Below are positions 41,235 to 48,962 of a stretch of 64,000 nt of DNA, in pieces. Every line of letters begins with the position of its first letter. Positions within the stretch are counted from its first letter, which is position 1. The notes under the pieces are model-generated. The model was not told the DNA's origin and made no database searches. It saw nothing but the letters and a program-made list of their open reading frames with translations. The position numbers were made by a program, and so were the translations under genes. The stretch is from Paenibacillus sp. FSL H8-0548 (GTDB taxonomy: Bacteria; Bacillota; Bacilli; Paenibacillales; Paenibacillaceae), in assembly GCF_038630985.1 (NCBI RefSeq), contig NZ_CP152049.1:3367501-3431500 (forward strand), given 5' to 3'.

Positions 41235-43343
41235 ATGCTTAAGGTATTCGATAAAAATTTGGTTCCCGAAGGAGTGTTGCCGAATGCCATTGACGTGCAG
41301 CGTACTCGCCGCTTAAACAGCGACTATGAACTATCCTTCACCCTGCCGATGATTAGCGATGATTATGACAAAATACAGATTAAAGGCCACGTTCAAGACG
41401 AGCGTGGTCAGTATTATGTCATTAACGATCGATCACGGAAGCGGGACGGACAGAAGAGGCTTGTACAGTTTGATTGCATGCATGTCATGTTCAAACTTTC
41501 AGACATCAAGTTCCCTTATGCAGCTTACATGGATGAAGGATTTGGAATCAACATTGTCACGTTGCTGAACACCATATCAGCGGCAACAGGCGGCAAGTTT
41601 ACTTTTTCGCTTGATGACGATTTTGATTTGAAAGACGTAAAGGATTTTGGACAAGGCAACTGTCTGCAGGCACTCAACAAAGTGATTGAGATTTATGGCT
41701 GCGAGATTGAACCGGACAACTTCGTTATCCATATCAAAAAGCAAATCGGTATGGATCGCGGACTGCAATATCGTTTCCAAAAGAATATCATCAATGTTAA
41801 TTTCAAAGACAGTTCCAGAACGCTTGCAACGCGGATGTTTGCTCAAATGAAAGATGGACGGACATTTATAGGTTTAGCTGCTTCAAACCTCACAGTAGAA
41901 GAGTACGCCTTATTAAATGCGGTGCCTGGTGCAATTGTAGATGGAGAAATTAGAGTTAACTATCTCATATCTCCCTATGTCGGCTACTGGTCGAATTCGA
42001 CAAACACGTATTTTGACAACGAAACGATCAATCAGGATATTGAAGATCCTATAGAGCTGCTGATCGCTACTCGAAAAGCACTGAGAGAAAATGAAGTGCC
42101 AGCTCTTGATGTTACGATTAGCGCAGCAGACCTACACAAGATCGATGATGAGGAGCCTGAGATTTATTTAGGTGATACGGTCGCTATGTATGATGCAGGT
42201 ATGCAGATAAACGGAATCACAGCACGAGCCATGGAAGTTGTGGAATACCCATATGAAAAGAATAAGCATCCAGATGTAAAGCTGGCCAACTACTTTTTGC
42301 GGGACTATATGGACATCATTGCAGACTTGGACAAGTCCAAGCAGATTGTTGATAACATCATAAGCGGGGGCAAAGTACGGACAGCAGTCTTCGAGGCTTT
42401 TGCAGCTCAAGCGGTCTACGACATCAATAACAGTAAGTCGGAGATCATTTATGACGATCGCGGCATCATACTACGTAGTAAGGTGATTTCTAATGATCAA
42501 GTGGTGCTATCTTCCAAAGGCTTATATATTACACGTGATGGTGGACTTACAGCTGATGCAGCACTAACAGCAGCAGGACTCGTAGCTGAAAAGGTAATAG
42601 GTAAGCTGGGTAATTTCATCGAAATCGAAATAGGTGTAGGTAATAATGTTTTTAAGGCAAATCAAAGCGGTATCCATTTAGGACATCAAGACTTTGGCAG
42701 CTCACCATTCCGAGTCAACATGGCTGGAGAGTTGCTTGCGAGTATGGCGACTATAGCTGGTGAGATCCATGCTACAAGCGGATCATTTTCTGGGAATATA
42801 TCTGCATACGGTACAATCACAGGCGGGACGCTTACAGGTGCAAAGATACAAACCAAGCCTGCAGGTGTATATCCGAGGATTGAGTTGAACTCTGAAGGTG
42901 ATTTGTTGAGAGCCTACTACAACGCCAATAACTATGTTAATTTTATGCCGATCATGGACAGTGGGCCTGCAGTGGAGTTTATGAATAATGGATTGAGATC
43001 TGGAGCGGTATACGGTTCAAGCGCTAACGATTTAATTATAAGCGGAAGTCAGAGGGATTTGGAAGTAATCGCATGGAATGATCTTGTTTTAAGAGCTATA
43101 ATAGGTCGCATAAAAATCGATGGATGGGATAGATTGCATAGCCAAAGCGCAAACCGGACATTACAAGAAGAATTGAACGGAAAAGCTAATGTGGGCGCAA
43201 CAACATCAAATCATGTTCAACCTAATCATAATCATGGAATTCCTGACGGTACTCGTCTTGCAGTTGTAAACACTAGTGGCGATGTAATAGGATCGTACAT
43301 TTGGTCGGCGAGCGGAGGGTTTACCCACTATCATGTAATCTAG
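41235..43343 (+). CDS. tail-associated lysin/endopeptidase (Tal)
   Basis: The start at 41235 is fixed by AAGGAGGTGATGAA. 702 residues. The N-terminal ~370 residues are the prophage tail endopeptidase-like Tal fold (KVFDKNLVPEGVLPNAIDVQRTRRLNSDYELSFTLPMI...). The C-terminal region has beta-helix-like and fibre-like segments (AGELLASMATIAGEIHATSGSFSGNISAYGTITGGTLTGAKI) and ends NHVQPNHNHGIPDGTRL...GGFTHYHVI, a collar-like motif. It caps the tail and contacts the wall. It is separated from Dit by the fibre block and moron. Confidence 0.82.
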   Translation: MLKVFDKNLVPEGVLPNAIDVQRTRRLNSDYELSFTLPMISDDYDKIQIKGHVQDERGQYYVINDRSRKRDGQKRLVQFDCMHVMFKLSDIKFPYAAYMDEGFGINIVTLLNTISAATGGKFTFSLDDDFDLKDVKDFGQGNCLQALNKVIEIYGCEIEPDNFVIHIKKQIGMDRGLQYRFQKNIINVNFKDSSRTLATRMFAQMKDGRTFIGLAASNLTVEEYALLNAVPGAIVDGEIRVNYLISPYVGYWSNSTNTYFDNETINQDIEDPIELLIATRKALRENEVPALDVTISAADLHKIDDEEPEIYLGDTVAMYDAGMQINGITARAMEVVEYPYEKNKHPDVKLANYFLRDYMDIIADLDKSKQIVDNIISGGKVRTAVFEAFAAQAVYDINNSKSEIIYDDRGIILRSKVISNDQVVLSSKGLYITRDGGLTADAALTAAGLVAEKVIGKLGNFIEIEIGVGNNVFKANQSGIHLGHQDFGSSPFRVNMAGELLASMATIAGEIHATSGSFSGNISAYGTITGGTLTGAKIQTKPAGVYPRIELNSEGDLLRAYYNANNYVNFMPIMDSGPAVEFMNNGLRSGAVYGSSANDLIISGSQRDLEVIAWNDLVLRAIIGRIKIDGWDRLHSQSANRTLQEELNGKANVGATTSNHVQPNHNHGIPDGTRLAVVNTSGDVIGSYIWSASGGFTHYHVI

Positions 43344-43382
43344 TACAATGGTTTAAATACCACATACTGGAGGGTGATAGTT

Positions 43383-43841
43383 TTGAAAAAGTTATACTAT
43401 GTTTTATTTGGAATAATAATCGGGGTTGTTTTAAGCATTGGGTCGAGTGCTTACGCTGCTGAGCTGTCAAGTCTAATTGGGAAGAAGATTCAAAGCGAGT
43501 GGTCAGTTACTCTTAACGGGAAAAATCTTGGCACAGCATTAATTGTTGACGGAAAAAGTTATGCTCCCGTTCGTGTAATTGGTGAGGCAGCAGGGTTTGA
43601 TGTTACTTTTTCAGATAAGAATGTAATACTTAAATCAGTAGAGAAGGGCGATGTTCCTATGGCACTTGCAGATGTTGAAACAGCTATAGAGTATAGAAAA
43701 TCAGAAATAAAATCATTAACCAGTTTTAAACAATCAGTATTTGATATCGAGGATAAAAGAAAAATAATTGAGGATAAGATTGCTGTATTGGAAGCTGAAA
43801 TTATTGAGTTGGAAAAACAAAAGGCAGACCTTTTGAAGTAA
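43383..43841 (+). CDS. secreted copper amine oxidase N-domain-like (stalk) protein
   Basis: The likely start is TTG at 43383 after GGAGGG; 152 residues. The N-terminal signal peptide LYYVLFGIIIGVVLSIGSSAYA is followed by a copper amine oxidase N-terminal-like domain (WSVTLNGKNLGTALIVDGKSYAPVRVIGEAAGFDVTF) and a C-terminal coiled coil (about residues 95-150). This stalk domain is widespread in Paenibacillus surface proteins. Its role between tail tip and lysis genes is unknown; an adhesive virion accessory, a lysis aid or a host-surface modifier are all possible. Confidence 0.7.
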   Translation: MKKLYYVLFGIIIGVVLSIGSSAYAAELSSLIGKKIQSEWSVTLNGKNLGTALIVDGKSYAPVRVIGEAAGFDVTFSDKNVILKSVEKGDVPMALADVETAIEYRKSEIKSLTSFKQSVFDIEDKRKIIEDKIAVLEAEIIELEKQKADLLK

Positions 43842-43874
43842 TGGTATCTATATTCAGTTAAATAGTATTTCGAA

Positions 43875-43905
43875 AGCCCTCGATAGCCTTCGAGGGCTAT
43901 TTCAT
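43875..43905 (+). terminator. terminator before lysis genes
   Basis: AGCCCTCG pairs with CGAGGGCT (8 bp, 8-base loop), followed by ATTTCATTTTT. Confidence 0.7.
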
Positions 43906-43924
43906 TTTTAAGGAGCTGTTACGA

Positions 43925-44134
43925 ATGGCGGAAATTAAGAAAAAGCTAGAATTAGTTGTTGATATTGACAATCCGGTGGAGGAAATAAAGGAATGTGTTG
44001 TTGCCATCTCTATGTTTCATGGTCCACAGCAGCTGGATGTTTTAAAGGAAATTGAACTATGGCTTGGTAAGACGATCGGAGATGCAGAGGCTAGACAATT
44101 AAATACCGAGCAAGAAACCCAAGGGCCTGCATAG
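43925..44134 (+). CDS. small hypothetical protein upstream of lysis genes
   Basis: ATG at 43925 after AAGGAGCTG; 69 residues, mixed alpha/beta with an acidic make-up (LELVVDIDNPVEEIKECVVAI). No family recognised. It lies between a terminator and the XhlA-like gene. Confidence 0.55.
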   Translation: MAEIKKKLELVVDIDNPVEEIKECVVAISMFHGPQQLDVLKEIELWLGKTIGDAEARQLNTEQETQGPA

Positions 44135-44191
44135 TCAGGTCCTTTTTATATAGATAGATAAATAGAAAGAGAACGTTTGGAGGGGCTCAGA

Positions 44192-44488
44192 ATGCCAGGC
44201 ATAACAGGTAATGATATTCAAGTGTTATCAGAAATTCGTGAGAGAATGGTTCGCGTTGAAACAAAGATGGATGCAATGATTGAGACAAAAGAAACGGCTT
44301 CGGCAGCTGCAAAGGAGGCAGCTGAAGCCCTCCTAAGCGCCAAGTCTGCCCATCATCGCATAGATGATCTTAATAGGCGTGTTGATGACGTCAAATCGAC
44401 AAATAAATGGGCTATCGGGATTACACTGACCACACTTGGTTTATTTTTTACAGCAATCGGGTTTCTGTGGAAGTTGATCGAAAGATAA
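44192..44488 (+). CDS. XhlA-type lysis-associated membrane protein
   Basis: The start at 44192 (MPGITGNDIQ) follows GGAGGGGC. 98 residues: a coiled coil (SEIRERMVRVETKMDAMIETKE...) and a C-terminal membrane span (WAIGITLTTLGLFFTAIGFLW, about residues 73-93). This matches XhlA/haemolysin-XhlA proteins, which act with a holin during PBSX-type lysis. It lies directly before the holin. Confidence 0.8.
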   Translation: MPGITGNDIQVLSEIRERMVRVETKMDAMIETKETASAAAKEAAEALLSAKSAHHRIDDLNRRVDDVKSTNKWAIGITLTTLGLFFTAIGFLWKLIER

Positions 44489-44500
44489 GGGGATGAAGAA

Positions 44501-44737
44501 ATGAACGAAACAGATATTTTACAGTTAGCCGCGCTGGTAGCTGCCTATGTCGGTGTGGTAAGAGGATTTGGTTTAAAAGATAAATGGACACACTTGGCCG
44601 CGCTGATCATAGCTGCGGTTTTTGTTTTGTCCCCGGAAATTGTTCGGGAGAAGATCGCGCTTATATCAATCGTAGGTCTTACAGCTAGCGGAGCATACAA
44701 CTATGTTAAAAAGCAAGGAGGTAGCAAAGATGTCTGA
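44501..44737 (+). CDS. holin
   Basis: 78 residues with two hydrophobic segments (about 5-24 and 30-66, ILQLAALVAAYVGVVRGFGL and HLAALIIAAVFVLSP, then IALISIVGLTASGAYNYV) and a basic C-terminus. Size, topology and place between XhlA and the amidase fit a phage holin that opens the membrane at the end of the cycle. The 3' end overlaps the amidase start by 8 bp. Confidence 0.78.
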   Translation: MNETDILQLAALVAAYVGVVRGFGLKDKWTHLAALIIAAVFVLSPEIVREKIALISIVGLTASGAYNYVKKQGGSKDV

Positions 44738-45491
44738 GTTAATAGCATTATGTGATGGACACGGCATGGAGACGGCGGGGAAGCGGACGCCGATGTTTTC
44801 TGACGGAACATTCATGCGCGAAAACGAATTCAACCGTGCAGTTGTCGCTCTGCTCGATGTACATTTAAAACGCTGCGGCTTCCGCACGCTGATAGTTGCA
44901 CCAACGGACATTGATACGCCTCTCCGCACGCGAACATCCCTCGCTAATAACGCCAAGGCGGATTTATATATTAGTGTTCATGCAAACGCAGTAGGGGCTG
45001 TTGGTTGGAATACAGTACGCGGAATTGAGACGTTTCATTTTCCAGGTAGTGTAAAAGGCAAGAAGGCAGCTGAAATCATTCATCGTCATTTAATAGCCGG
45101 CTCGCCTATGCCTAACCGTGGAGTCAAGGAAGCTGACTTTCAAGTTCTTCGAGAGACGGTAATGCCTGCAGTTTTGATCGAGTGTGAATTTATGACTAAT
45201 CTCGAAGGGGCTAAGCTGTTACTGTCTACAGCTTACAGATCGGAATGCGCAGAAGAGCTAGCAAGAGGTATTTGCGAGCTGTATGACAGGCAGTTTATAT
45301 CTGTAGTTGAGCCGGTTAAGATACCTATAAAAATCGAGGAGGTGAAATCGAAAATGAAACCAGAGGACGCAAATAAGATCATCTCTTTTTTGAGCGCTTC
45401 GTATGCGATTGCGCAAGATAAAGCGAGCAGAGACGAAAACCGACGATTGGCAAATGTGCTGCGGACTGCAAGCGGACAGCCTACACAATAA
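44730..45491 (+). CDS. endolysin, N-acetylmuramoyl-L-alanine amidase (Amidase_3)
   Basis: The start at 44730 is preceded by AAGGAGGT; an upstream in-frame start lies before this site. 253 residues. The Amidase_3 zinc motifs are visible: His in LCDGHGMETAGKRTP, Glu in FMRENEFNR, His in YISVHANA and Glu in VLIECEFMTN. The last 70 residues form a linker and helix that may be a wall-binding or regulatory end. It cleaves the amide bond between muramic acid and L-Ala in peptidoglycan for lysis. Confidence 0.9.
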   Translation: MSELIALCDGHGMETAGKRTPMFSDGTFMRENEFNRAVVALLDVHLKRCGFRTLIVAPTDIDTPLRTRTSLANNAKADLYISVHANAVGAVGWNTVRGIETFHFPGSVKGKKAAEIIHRHLIAGSPMPNRGVKEADFQVLRETVMPAVLIECEFMTNLEGAKLLLSTAYRSECAEELARGICELYDRQFISVVEPVKIPIKIEEVKSKMKPEDANKIISFLSASYAIAQDKASRDENRRLANVLRTASGQPTQ

Positions 45492-45498
45492 AAACAAA

Positions 45499-45535
45499 GC
45501 CTACTGTCCCAATCGGACGGTGGGCAGATTTTTTT
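45499..45535 (+). terminator. terminator after endolysin
   Basis: GCCTACTGTCC pairs with GGACGGTGGGC (11 bp, two G-U pairs, five-base loop), followed by seven Ts. The T-run ends inside the first possible codon of the next gene. Confidence 0.82.
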
Positions 45536-46529
45536 GTTTCCAGATGTGATAATTAATGGTAGAGTATTTGGAAAAAGAATAAGGGGCGAACTAGAGTTGC
45601 ATACGATTGCTATCCCTGGCCGTTTGGATATTGATGATGTGTCTTTTTTCTTTCAAAAAACATTGCTTGATTTAGATGAAGTAAAACCAAATAAGATTTG
45701 TTTTGACTTCAGTAATATTAAGTTCATTAAACCTGCAGGCGTTGTTACTCTTTGGAATATGGTGGATTATATAGAAAAACAGTACCCAGCTGCAATTTTT
45801 TATAGAATCCCTAACGATTATAAAGCAAACCCTCGAAAATATTTAGCGATAGATTATCTAGACGATAGTCTTTTTTTTGAGAAGGTTATGGGAGAAAAAC
45901 AACATCCATTCTCTCAAGAAAGAGCAACAACAAATGGATTAGAAAAATTAAAAATTGGGTATTATAATATAAACTATATAAATAAAACGATTTCTTGGTT
46001 AAAGACAAATGTACATCTGAGAAAAAAATCATTCGGAACTCTAGAGACAGCGTTAGGTGAAGTGTTTAATAATATTAATGATCATTCAAAATCCCCTATA
46101 GGCGGGTGCGCTTTTGCGCAGCACTATCCGAGAAATAAAGAGATAAATTTTTGTGTCGCTGACAGTGGTTGGGGGATACCAACTAGAATGCGAACAAAAT
46201 TCACCACTAATCATCGCGGCGAAGTATTTAAGAATGATTCGGACACAATGCTGTACGCAACTAGAGCTAAAGTCACAACAGAAACAAAGCCTTCCAATAG
46301 AGGAATGGGGTTTGATAATCTATTGGCCATCATGGAAAATAATAAGGGTTCCATGATTATACTATCCAATAAAGGAAAATTAACGTATGATTATAATCAT
46401 AATGAACTTCGTGTTCCTAATAAAATCCGACTGTATGAGGATGATTACTCGTACAATGGAACGCTAATCATGCTGAACTTTAAAACCGATACATTAGATA
46501 TTGAAGAGGAGGAGGATTTCGAATGGTAG
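45534..46529 (+). CDS. STAS-HATPase fusion, anti-sigma-like ATPase (cargo)
   Basis: About 331 residues if TTG (45534) is the start; GTG at 45546 or TTG at 45597 are possible, and none has a convincing ribosome site. The N-terminal part (about 25-115, ICFDFSNIKFIKPAGVVTLW) looks STAS-like. The C-terminal part is a GHKL/HATPase_c domain with N-box ETALGEVFNNINDH (about 171-184), G1 VADSGWGIP and G2-like NRGMGFDNLLA. It overlaps a STAS-like DUF4325 gene by 7 bp. The pair recalls SpoIIAB/SpoIIAA-type switches and phage-borne cargo or defence genes. It is AT-rich compared with the phage genes around it. Function not established. Confidence 0.65.
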   Translation: MFPDVIINGRVFGKRIRGELELHTIAIPGRLDIDDVSFFFQKTLLDLDEVKPNKICFDFSNIKFIKPAGVVTLWNMVDYIEKQYPAAIFYRIPNDYKANPRKYLAIDYLDDSLFFEKVMGEKQHPFSQERATTNGLEKLKIGYYNINYINKTISWLKTNVHLRKKSFGTLETALGEVFNNINDHSKSPIGGCAFAQHYPRNKEINFCVADSGWGIPTRMRTKFTTNHRGEVFKNDSDTMLYATRAKVTTETKPSNRGMGFDNLLAIMENNKGSMIILSNKGKLTYDYNHNELRVPNKIRLYEDDYSYNGTLIMLNFKTDTLDIEEEEDFEW

Positions 46530-46813
46530 TGGTCGTACAAGATATTGTCCAAGGATGCCATACAAATCAAGATGGTGATGTTGTTTATAATGAGATTTAT
46601 CAAACAATAATTGATGGCCAGACTGTAACTGTATCATTTAAGGGTGTTAGCTCAGTAACCTCTTCATTTTTAAATTCTGCTTTTATCCCTCTGTTGGATC
46701 GTTCGGATCTTGATCACGTTAAAAGAAATTTAAAGTTTGTAGACTCAAACAAATCCATTAACGAAATGATAATAAGACGTTTTAAACAAGAAGAAGATAC
46801 GATCCGTGCTTGA
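46523..46813 (+). CDS. STAS-like DUF4325 protein (cargo partner)
   Basis: ATG at 46523 after GAGGAGGAGG, overlapping the preceding gene; 96 residues. The sequence QTIIDGQTVTVSFKGVSSVTSSFLNSAFIPLL is characteristic of STAS-like DUF4325 proteins, with VSSVTSSFLNSAF at the place of the STAS phosphoserine loop. The partner ATPase could phosphorylate or bind it. A terminator follows. The pairing with an ATP-binding protein is a recurring arrangement in mobile DNA (from memory). Confidence 0.68.
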   Translation: MVVVVQDIVQGCHTNQDGDVVYNEIYQTIIDGQTVTVSFKGVSSVTSSFLNSAFIPLLDRSDLDHVKRNLKFVDSNKSINEMIIRRFKQEEDTIRA

Positions 46814-46831
46814 ATAACGAAATTAATTCTA

Positions 46832-46862
46832 AAGCCCACTGGCCCATTAGGTCAGTGGGCTT
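46832..46862 (+). terminator. terminator closing the STAS/ATPase cassette
   Basis: AAGCCCACTG pairs with CAGTGGGCTT, extended by GCC/GGT inside, followed by ATTCG. The T-run is short. Together with the terminator at 45499 it isolates the two-gene cassette. Confidence 0.6.
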
Positions 46863-46948
46863 ATTCGTGTATTACGCAATAATAAATATTCAAATTCACA
46901 AGCGTTTGGGATTTTAGTAATGAACCTTGTAAGTATTTAAAATTTCCC

Positions 46949-46991
46949 TTGAATAGAACGTATGTTTGTATTAAAATGAGAACAAACATTC
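46949..46991 (+). promoter_or_regulatory. SOS-type promoter with two LexA-like boxes
   Basis: TTGAAT (46949-46954) and TAAAAT (46972-46977) are spaced by 17 bp. GAAC-GTAT-GTTT (46956-46967) lies in the spacer and GAAC-AAAC-ATTC (46980-46991) just downstream. Both fit the Bacillus LexA consensus GAAC-N4-GTTC with one change, so the downstream polymerase operon is probably DNA-damage inducible. Confidence 0.72.
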
Positions 46992-47008
46992 GCATTGGAG
47001 TGATGGTC

Positions 47009-47206
47009 ATGATTCAAGATTATATTGGCCGTACCGTTCAAATCATATATAACGACCGAAATCGCAAGATATCTATTCGAACCATTCAGGTTCGCGCTGT
47101 ACGAGATGGTAAAGTTAAAGCTTTTTGTTATACAGCTAATGCCCCTCGTATATTTAATATCGTTAACATCATTGACGTTGAGCCGGTGAAAAGCAATGTC
47201 TCGTGA
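47009..47206 (+). CDS. small WYL-like protein before UvrX
   Basis: The start at 47009 is set by GGAG eight bases upstream. 65 residues: MIQDYIGRTVQIIYNDRNRKISIRTIQVRAVRDGKVKAFCY...NIVNIIDVEPV, a beta-rich sequence resembling the C-terminal strand pattern of WYL/YolD-type proteins. It overlaps the polymerase start by 11 bp. Role unknown, probably accessory to the translesion polymerase. Confidence 0.6.
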   Translation: MIQDYIGRTVQIIYNDRNRKISIRTIQVRAVRDGKVKAFCYTANAPRIFNIVNIIDVEPVKSNVS

Positions 47207-48461
47207 AAAAGTAATCATGCTTGCGGATTGTCAGTCTTTTTATGCATCAGTCGAGAAAATGGAACACCCTGAGTATAAAGATTTGCCGCTAGTCGTTGCG
47301 GGCGACCCAGAAAGGCGATCCGGTATTATTTTAGCTGCGTGTCCTATCGCTAAAGAATACGGCGTAACGACCGCAGAGAGGATTGGAGACGCTCTAGCCA
47401 AATGCCCAAACTTAATTATCGTTAAACCGAGGATGCAACTTTATATTGATATCTCTATGGTGATAACACGTATTTACGAGTCCTACACTGATCTAGTAGA
47501 ACCATATTCAATTGATGAGCAGTTTTTGGATGTAACCGGATCTTTACATCTCTACGGATCGCCAGAGGAGATGGCTCATCTCATACAAAAACGAGTTCAG
47601 CTTGAAACGGGAATCTACACAAGGTTTGGGATTGCTGCGAACAAGATATTGGCAAAGACCGCATGTGACAATTATGCTAAAAAAAATGAATCTGGCAAGT
47701 TTACACTATCGCCGGCCAATATCGCGGAGACACTTTGGACATTGCCGATCGATAAGATGTTTATGGTCGGAAGCCGCATGACACGTCATTTTAACGCGAT
47801 GGGCTTGGATACGATTGGCAAGCTAGCTGCAACGCCACTCGAGAAGTTTAAACTTATGATGCGGCGTAAAATGGGCAAACAATCCGATATAAGCGCTGAA
47901 TTGTATTGGCGTATTGCTAATGGACTCGACGATAGTCCGGTGACGCCAGGCACACATCAAGTAGCTCCTAAAACTGTTGGGCACATGATGACACTTCCGC
48001 GTGATTATCGAAAGCTGGATGAAATAAAAGTAGTGCTCCTTGAATTGGCAGAGCTCGTGTGCCAGCGCTGCCGAGGAAAAGGGTATATGGGGTATGTGGT
48101 AACAGTCGGCTTGATGGGAGCAGACTATGATAATTCATCCGGTTTCAATCGACAAATGAAGATGGATGATCCTTCAAACGTTACAAATCAGGTTTATCGA
48201 GCTGCGGTTCAATTAGTGTCGAAACACTGGGAAGGTCATCCGGTTAGGAAAGTTGGTGTTAGTTTATCAAAACTATTGCCAGACGATCAGTATCAAACGT
48301 CATTGTTTGATCTCGATCGCGAAAAAAATATGGCGCTCGAGAAAGCGACCGATGCCCTAAAGCGTAAGTACGGGGACACCATTATTTTAAGGGCTGCATC
48401 CGTGTCTCCTGCGGGGCAAGCGCTGCACCGTGCTGAGAAGATCGGAGGTCATTACAAGTGA
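47196..48461 (+). CDS. uvrX: Y-family DNA polymerase, UvrX-like
   Basis: 421 residues. Catalytic motifs are MLADCQSFYASVEK (first Asp) and EPYSIDEQFLDVTG (Asp-Glu pair). A helix-hairpin-helix region (KMFMVGSRMTRHFNAMGLDTIGKLA) and a little-finger domain follow, and the C-terminal SLFDLDREKNMALEKATDAL ends near a clamp-binding-like motif (QTSLFDL). UvrX/YqjW/UmuC-type polymerases copy damaged DNA and are often phage-borne. LexA-like boxes upstream indicate SOS control. The stop overlaps the YolD-like start. Confidence 0.9.
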   Translation: MSREKVIMLADCQSFYASVEKMEHPEYKDLPLVVAGDPERRSGIILAACPIAKEYGVTTAERIGDALAKCPNLIIVKPRMQLYIDISMVITRIYESYTDLVEPYSIDEQFLDVTGSLHLYGSPEEMAHLIQKRVQLETGIYTRFGIAANKILAKTACDNYAKKNESGKFTLSPANIAETLWTLPIDKMFMVGSRMTRHFNAMGLDTIGKLAATPLEKFKLMMRRKMGKQSDISAELYWRIANGLDDSPVTPGTHQVAPKTVGHMMTLPRDYRKLDEIKVVLLELAELVCQRCRGKGYMGYVVTVGLMGADYDNSSGFNRQMKMDDPSNVTNQVYRAAVQLVSKHWEGHPVRKVGVSLSKLLPDDQYQTSLFDLDREKNMALEKATDALKRKYGDTIILRAASVSPAGQALHRAEKIGGHYK

Positions 48462-48805
48462 GCAAAAAGCTTGAGGGTAATGGTTTGTGGGAGTCCAGTC
48501 GCATGATGCTGCCGGAGCATAAAGAAGCAATAATAAAAAAAAGGGCGGTTATTGGTGTGGCGAGAATGAGGGGCCCGAAACGACCAACACGCGATGAGTT
48601 TGAATTAGAGGAGCTAGGAGGGCGTCTGGCAGAAGCTCATCAAGAAGAAACAGAACTGCGGCTTATTGTGTGGAACCAGGAGGAGTCGGTGAAAGGGAAG
48701 ATCATCACTATTGACTCACGTACAAAGTTAGTGCACCTCCAATATAACGGAGAGGTAACTAAAGTGCCGTTTATAGATATAATGAAAGTGGAGAACTCAC
48801 AATGA
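48458..48805 (+). CDS. YolD-like protein
   Basis: GTG start within the uvrX stop (GTGA); 115 residues. The opening GLWESSRMMLPEHKEAIIKKR and the end KGKIITIDSRTKLVHLQYNGEVTKVPFIDIMKVE match the YolD-like family (PF08863), which sits beside UvrX/YqjW polymerases and resembles UmuD functionally by proposal. Its stop codon is part of a terminator stem. Confidence 0.82.
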   Translation: MSKKLEGNGLWESSRMMLPEHKEAIIKKRAVIGVARMRGPKRPTRDEFELEELGGRLAEAHQEETELRLIVWNQEESVKGKIITIDSRTKLVHLQYNGEVTKVPFIDIMKVENSQ

Positions 48806-48820
48806 GTTCTCCACATTTTT
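48788..48820 (+). terminator. terminator of the UvrX operon
   Basis: GTGGAGAACTCA-CAA-TGAGTTCTCCAC is a perfect 12-bp stem containing the stop codon of the YolD-like gene, followed by ATTTTT. It is the last transcriptional signal of the prophage. Confidence 0.9.
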
Positions 48821-48825
48821 AATTA

Positions 48826-48845
48826 GAACGACAAATGAACGACAA
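48826..48845. promoter_or_regulatory. candidate integrase arm-type sites (right)
   Basis: GAACGACAA at 48826-48834 and 48837-48845 have the same sequence and 11-bp period as the pair at 2983-3002; the two 20-bp blocks differ at one base. They lie 54 bp before the attR core. Confidence 0.62.
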
Positions 48846-48898
48846 TTATATATTTTACAACAATTAATTAGAAGAGAAAGTTCTAAAACTCCGCTATT

Positions 48899-48962
48899 TA
48901 TAAGGCTTTTAAACAACAAATCGGAGCCCTATCACTAGGGCTCCTATTCATGGGAGAGGAGA
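48899..48962. repeat. attR: attR, 64-bp direct repeat copy 2
   Basis: The sequence is identical to 2817-2880. It includes the same GGAGCCCT/AGGGCTCC hairpin. Beyond its end the sequence becomes core chromosome leading to rsmD. Confidence 0.92.

Larger units (their letters stand above)
2817..48962. mobile_element. complete siphophage-like prophage
   Basis: The element is bounded by a perfect 64-bp direct repeat. It contains all modules of a temperate tailed phage in order: integration and lysogeny control, replication, segregation, packaging, head, neck, long non-contractile tail, lysis and cargo. The unit between repeats is 46,082 bp. No essential gene looks broken. The capsid set (lambda D-like decoration plus gpE-like capsid), tape measure, Dit and Tal, and the absence of a sheath, indicate a siphovirus morphology. 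Confidence 0.92.
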
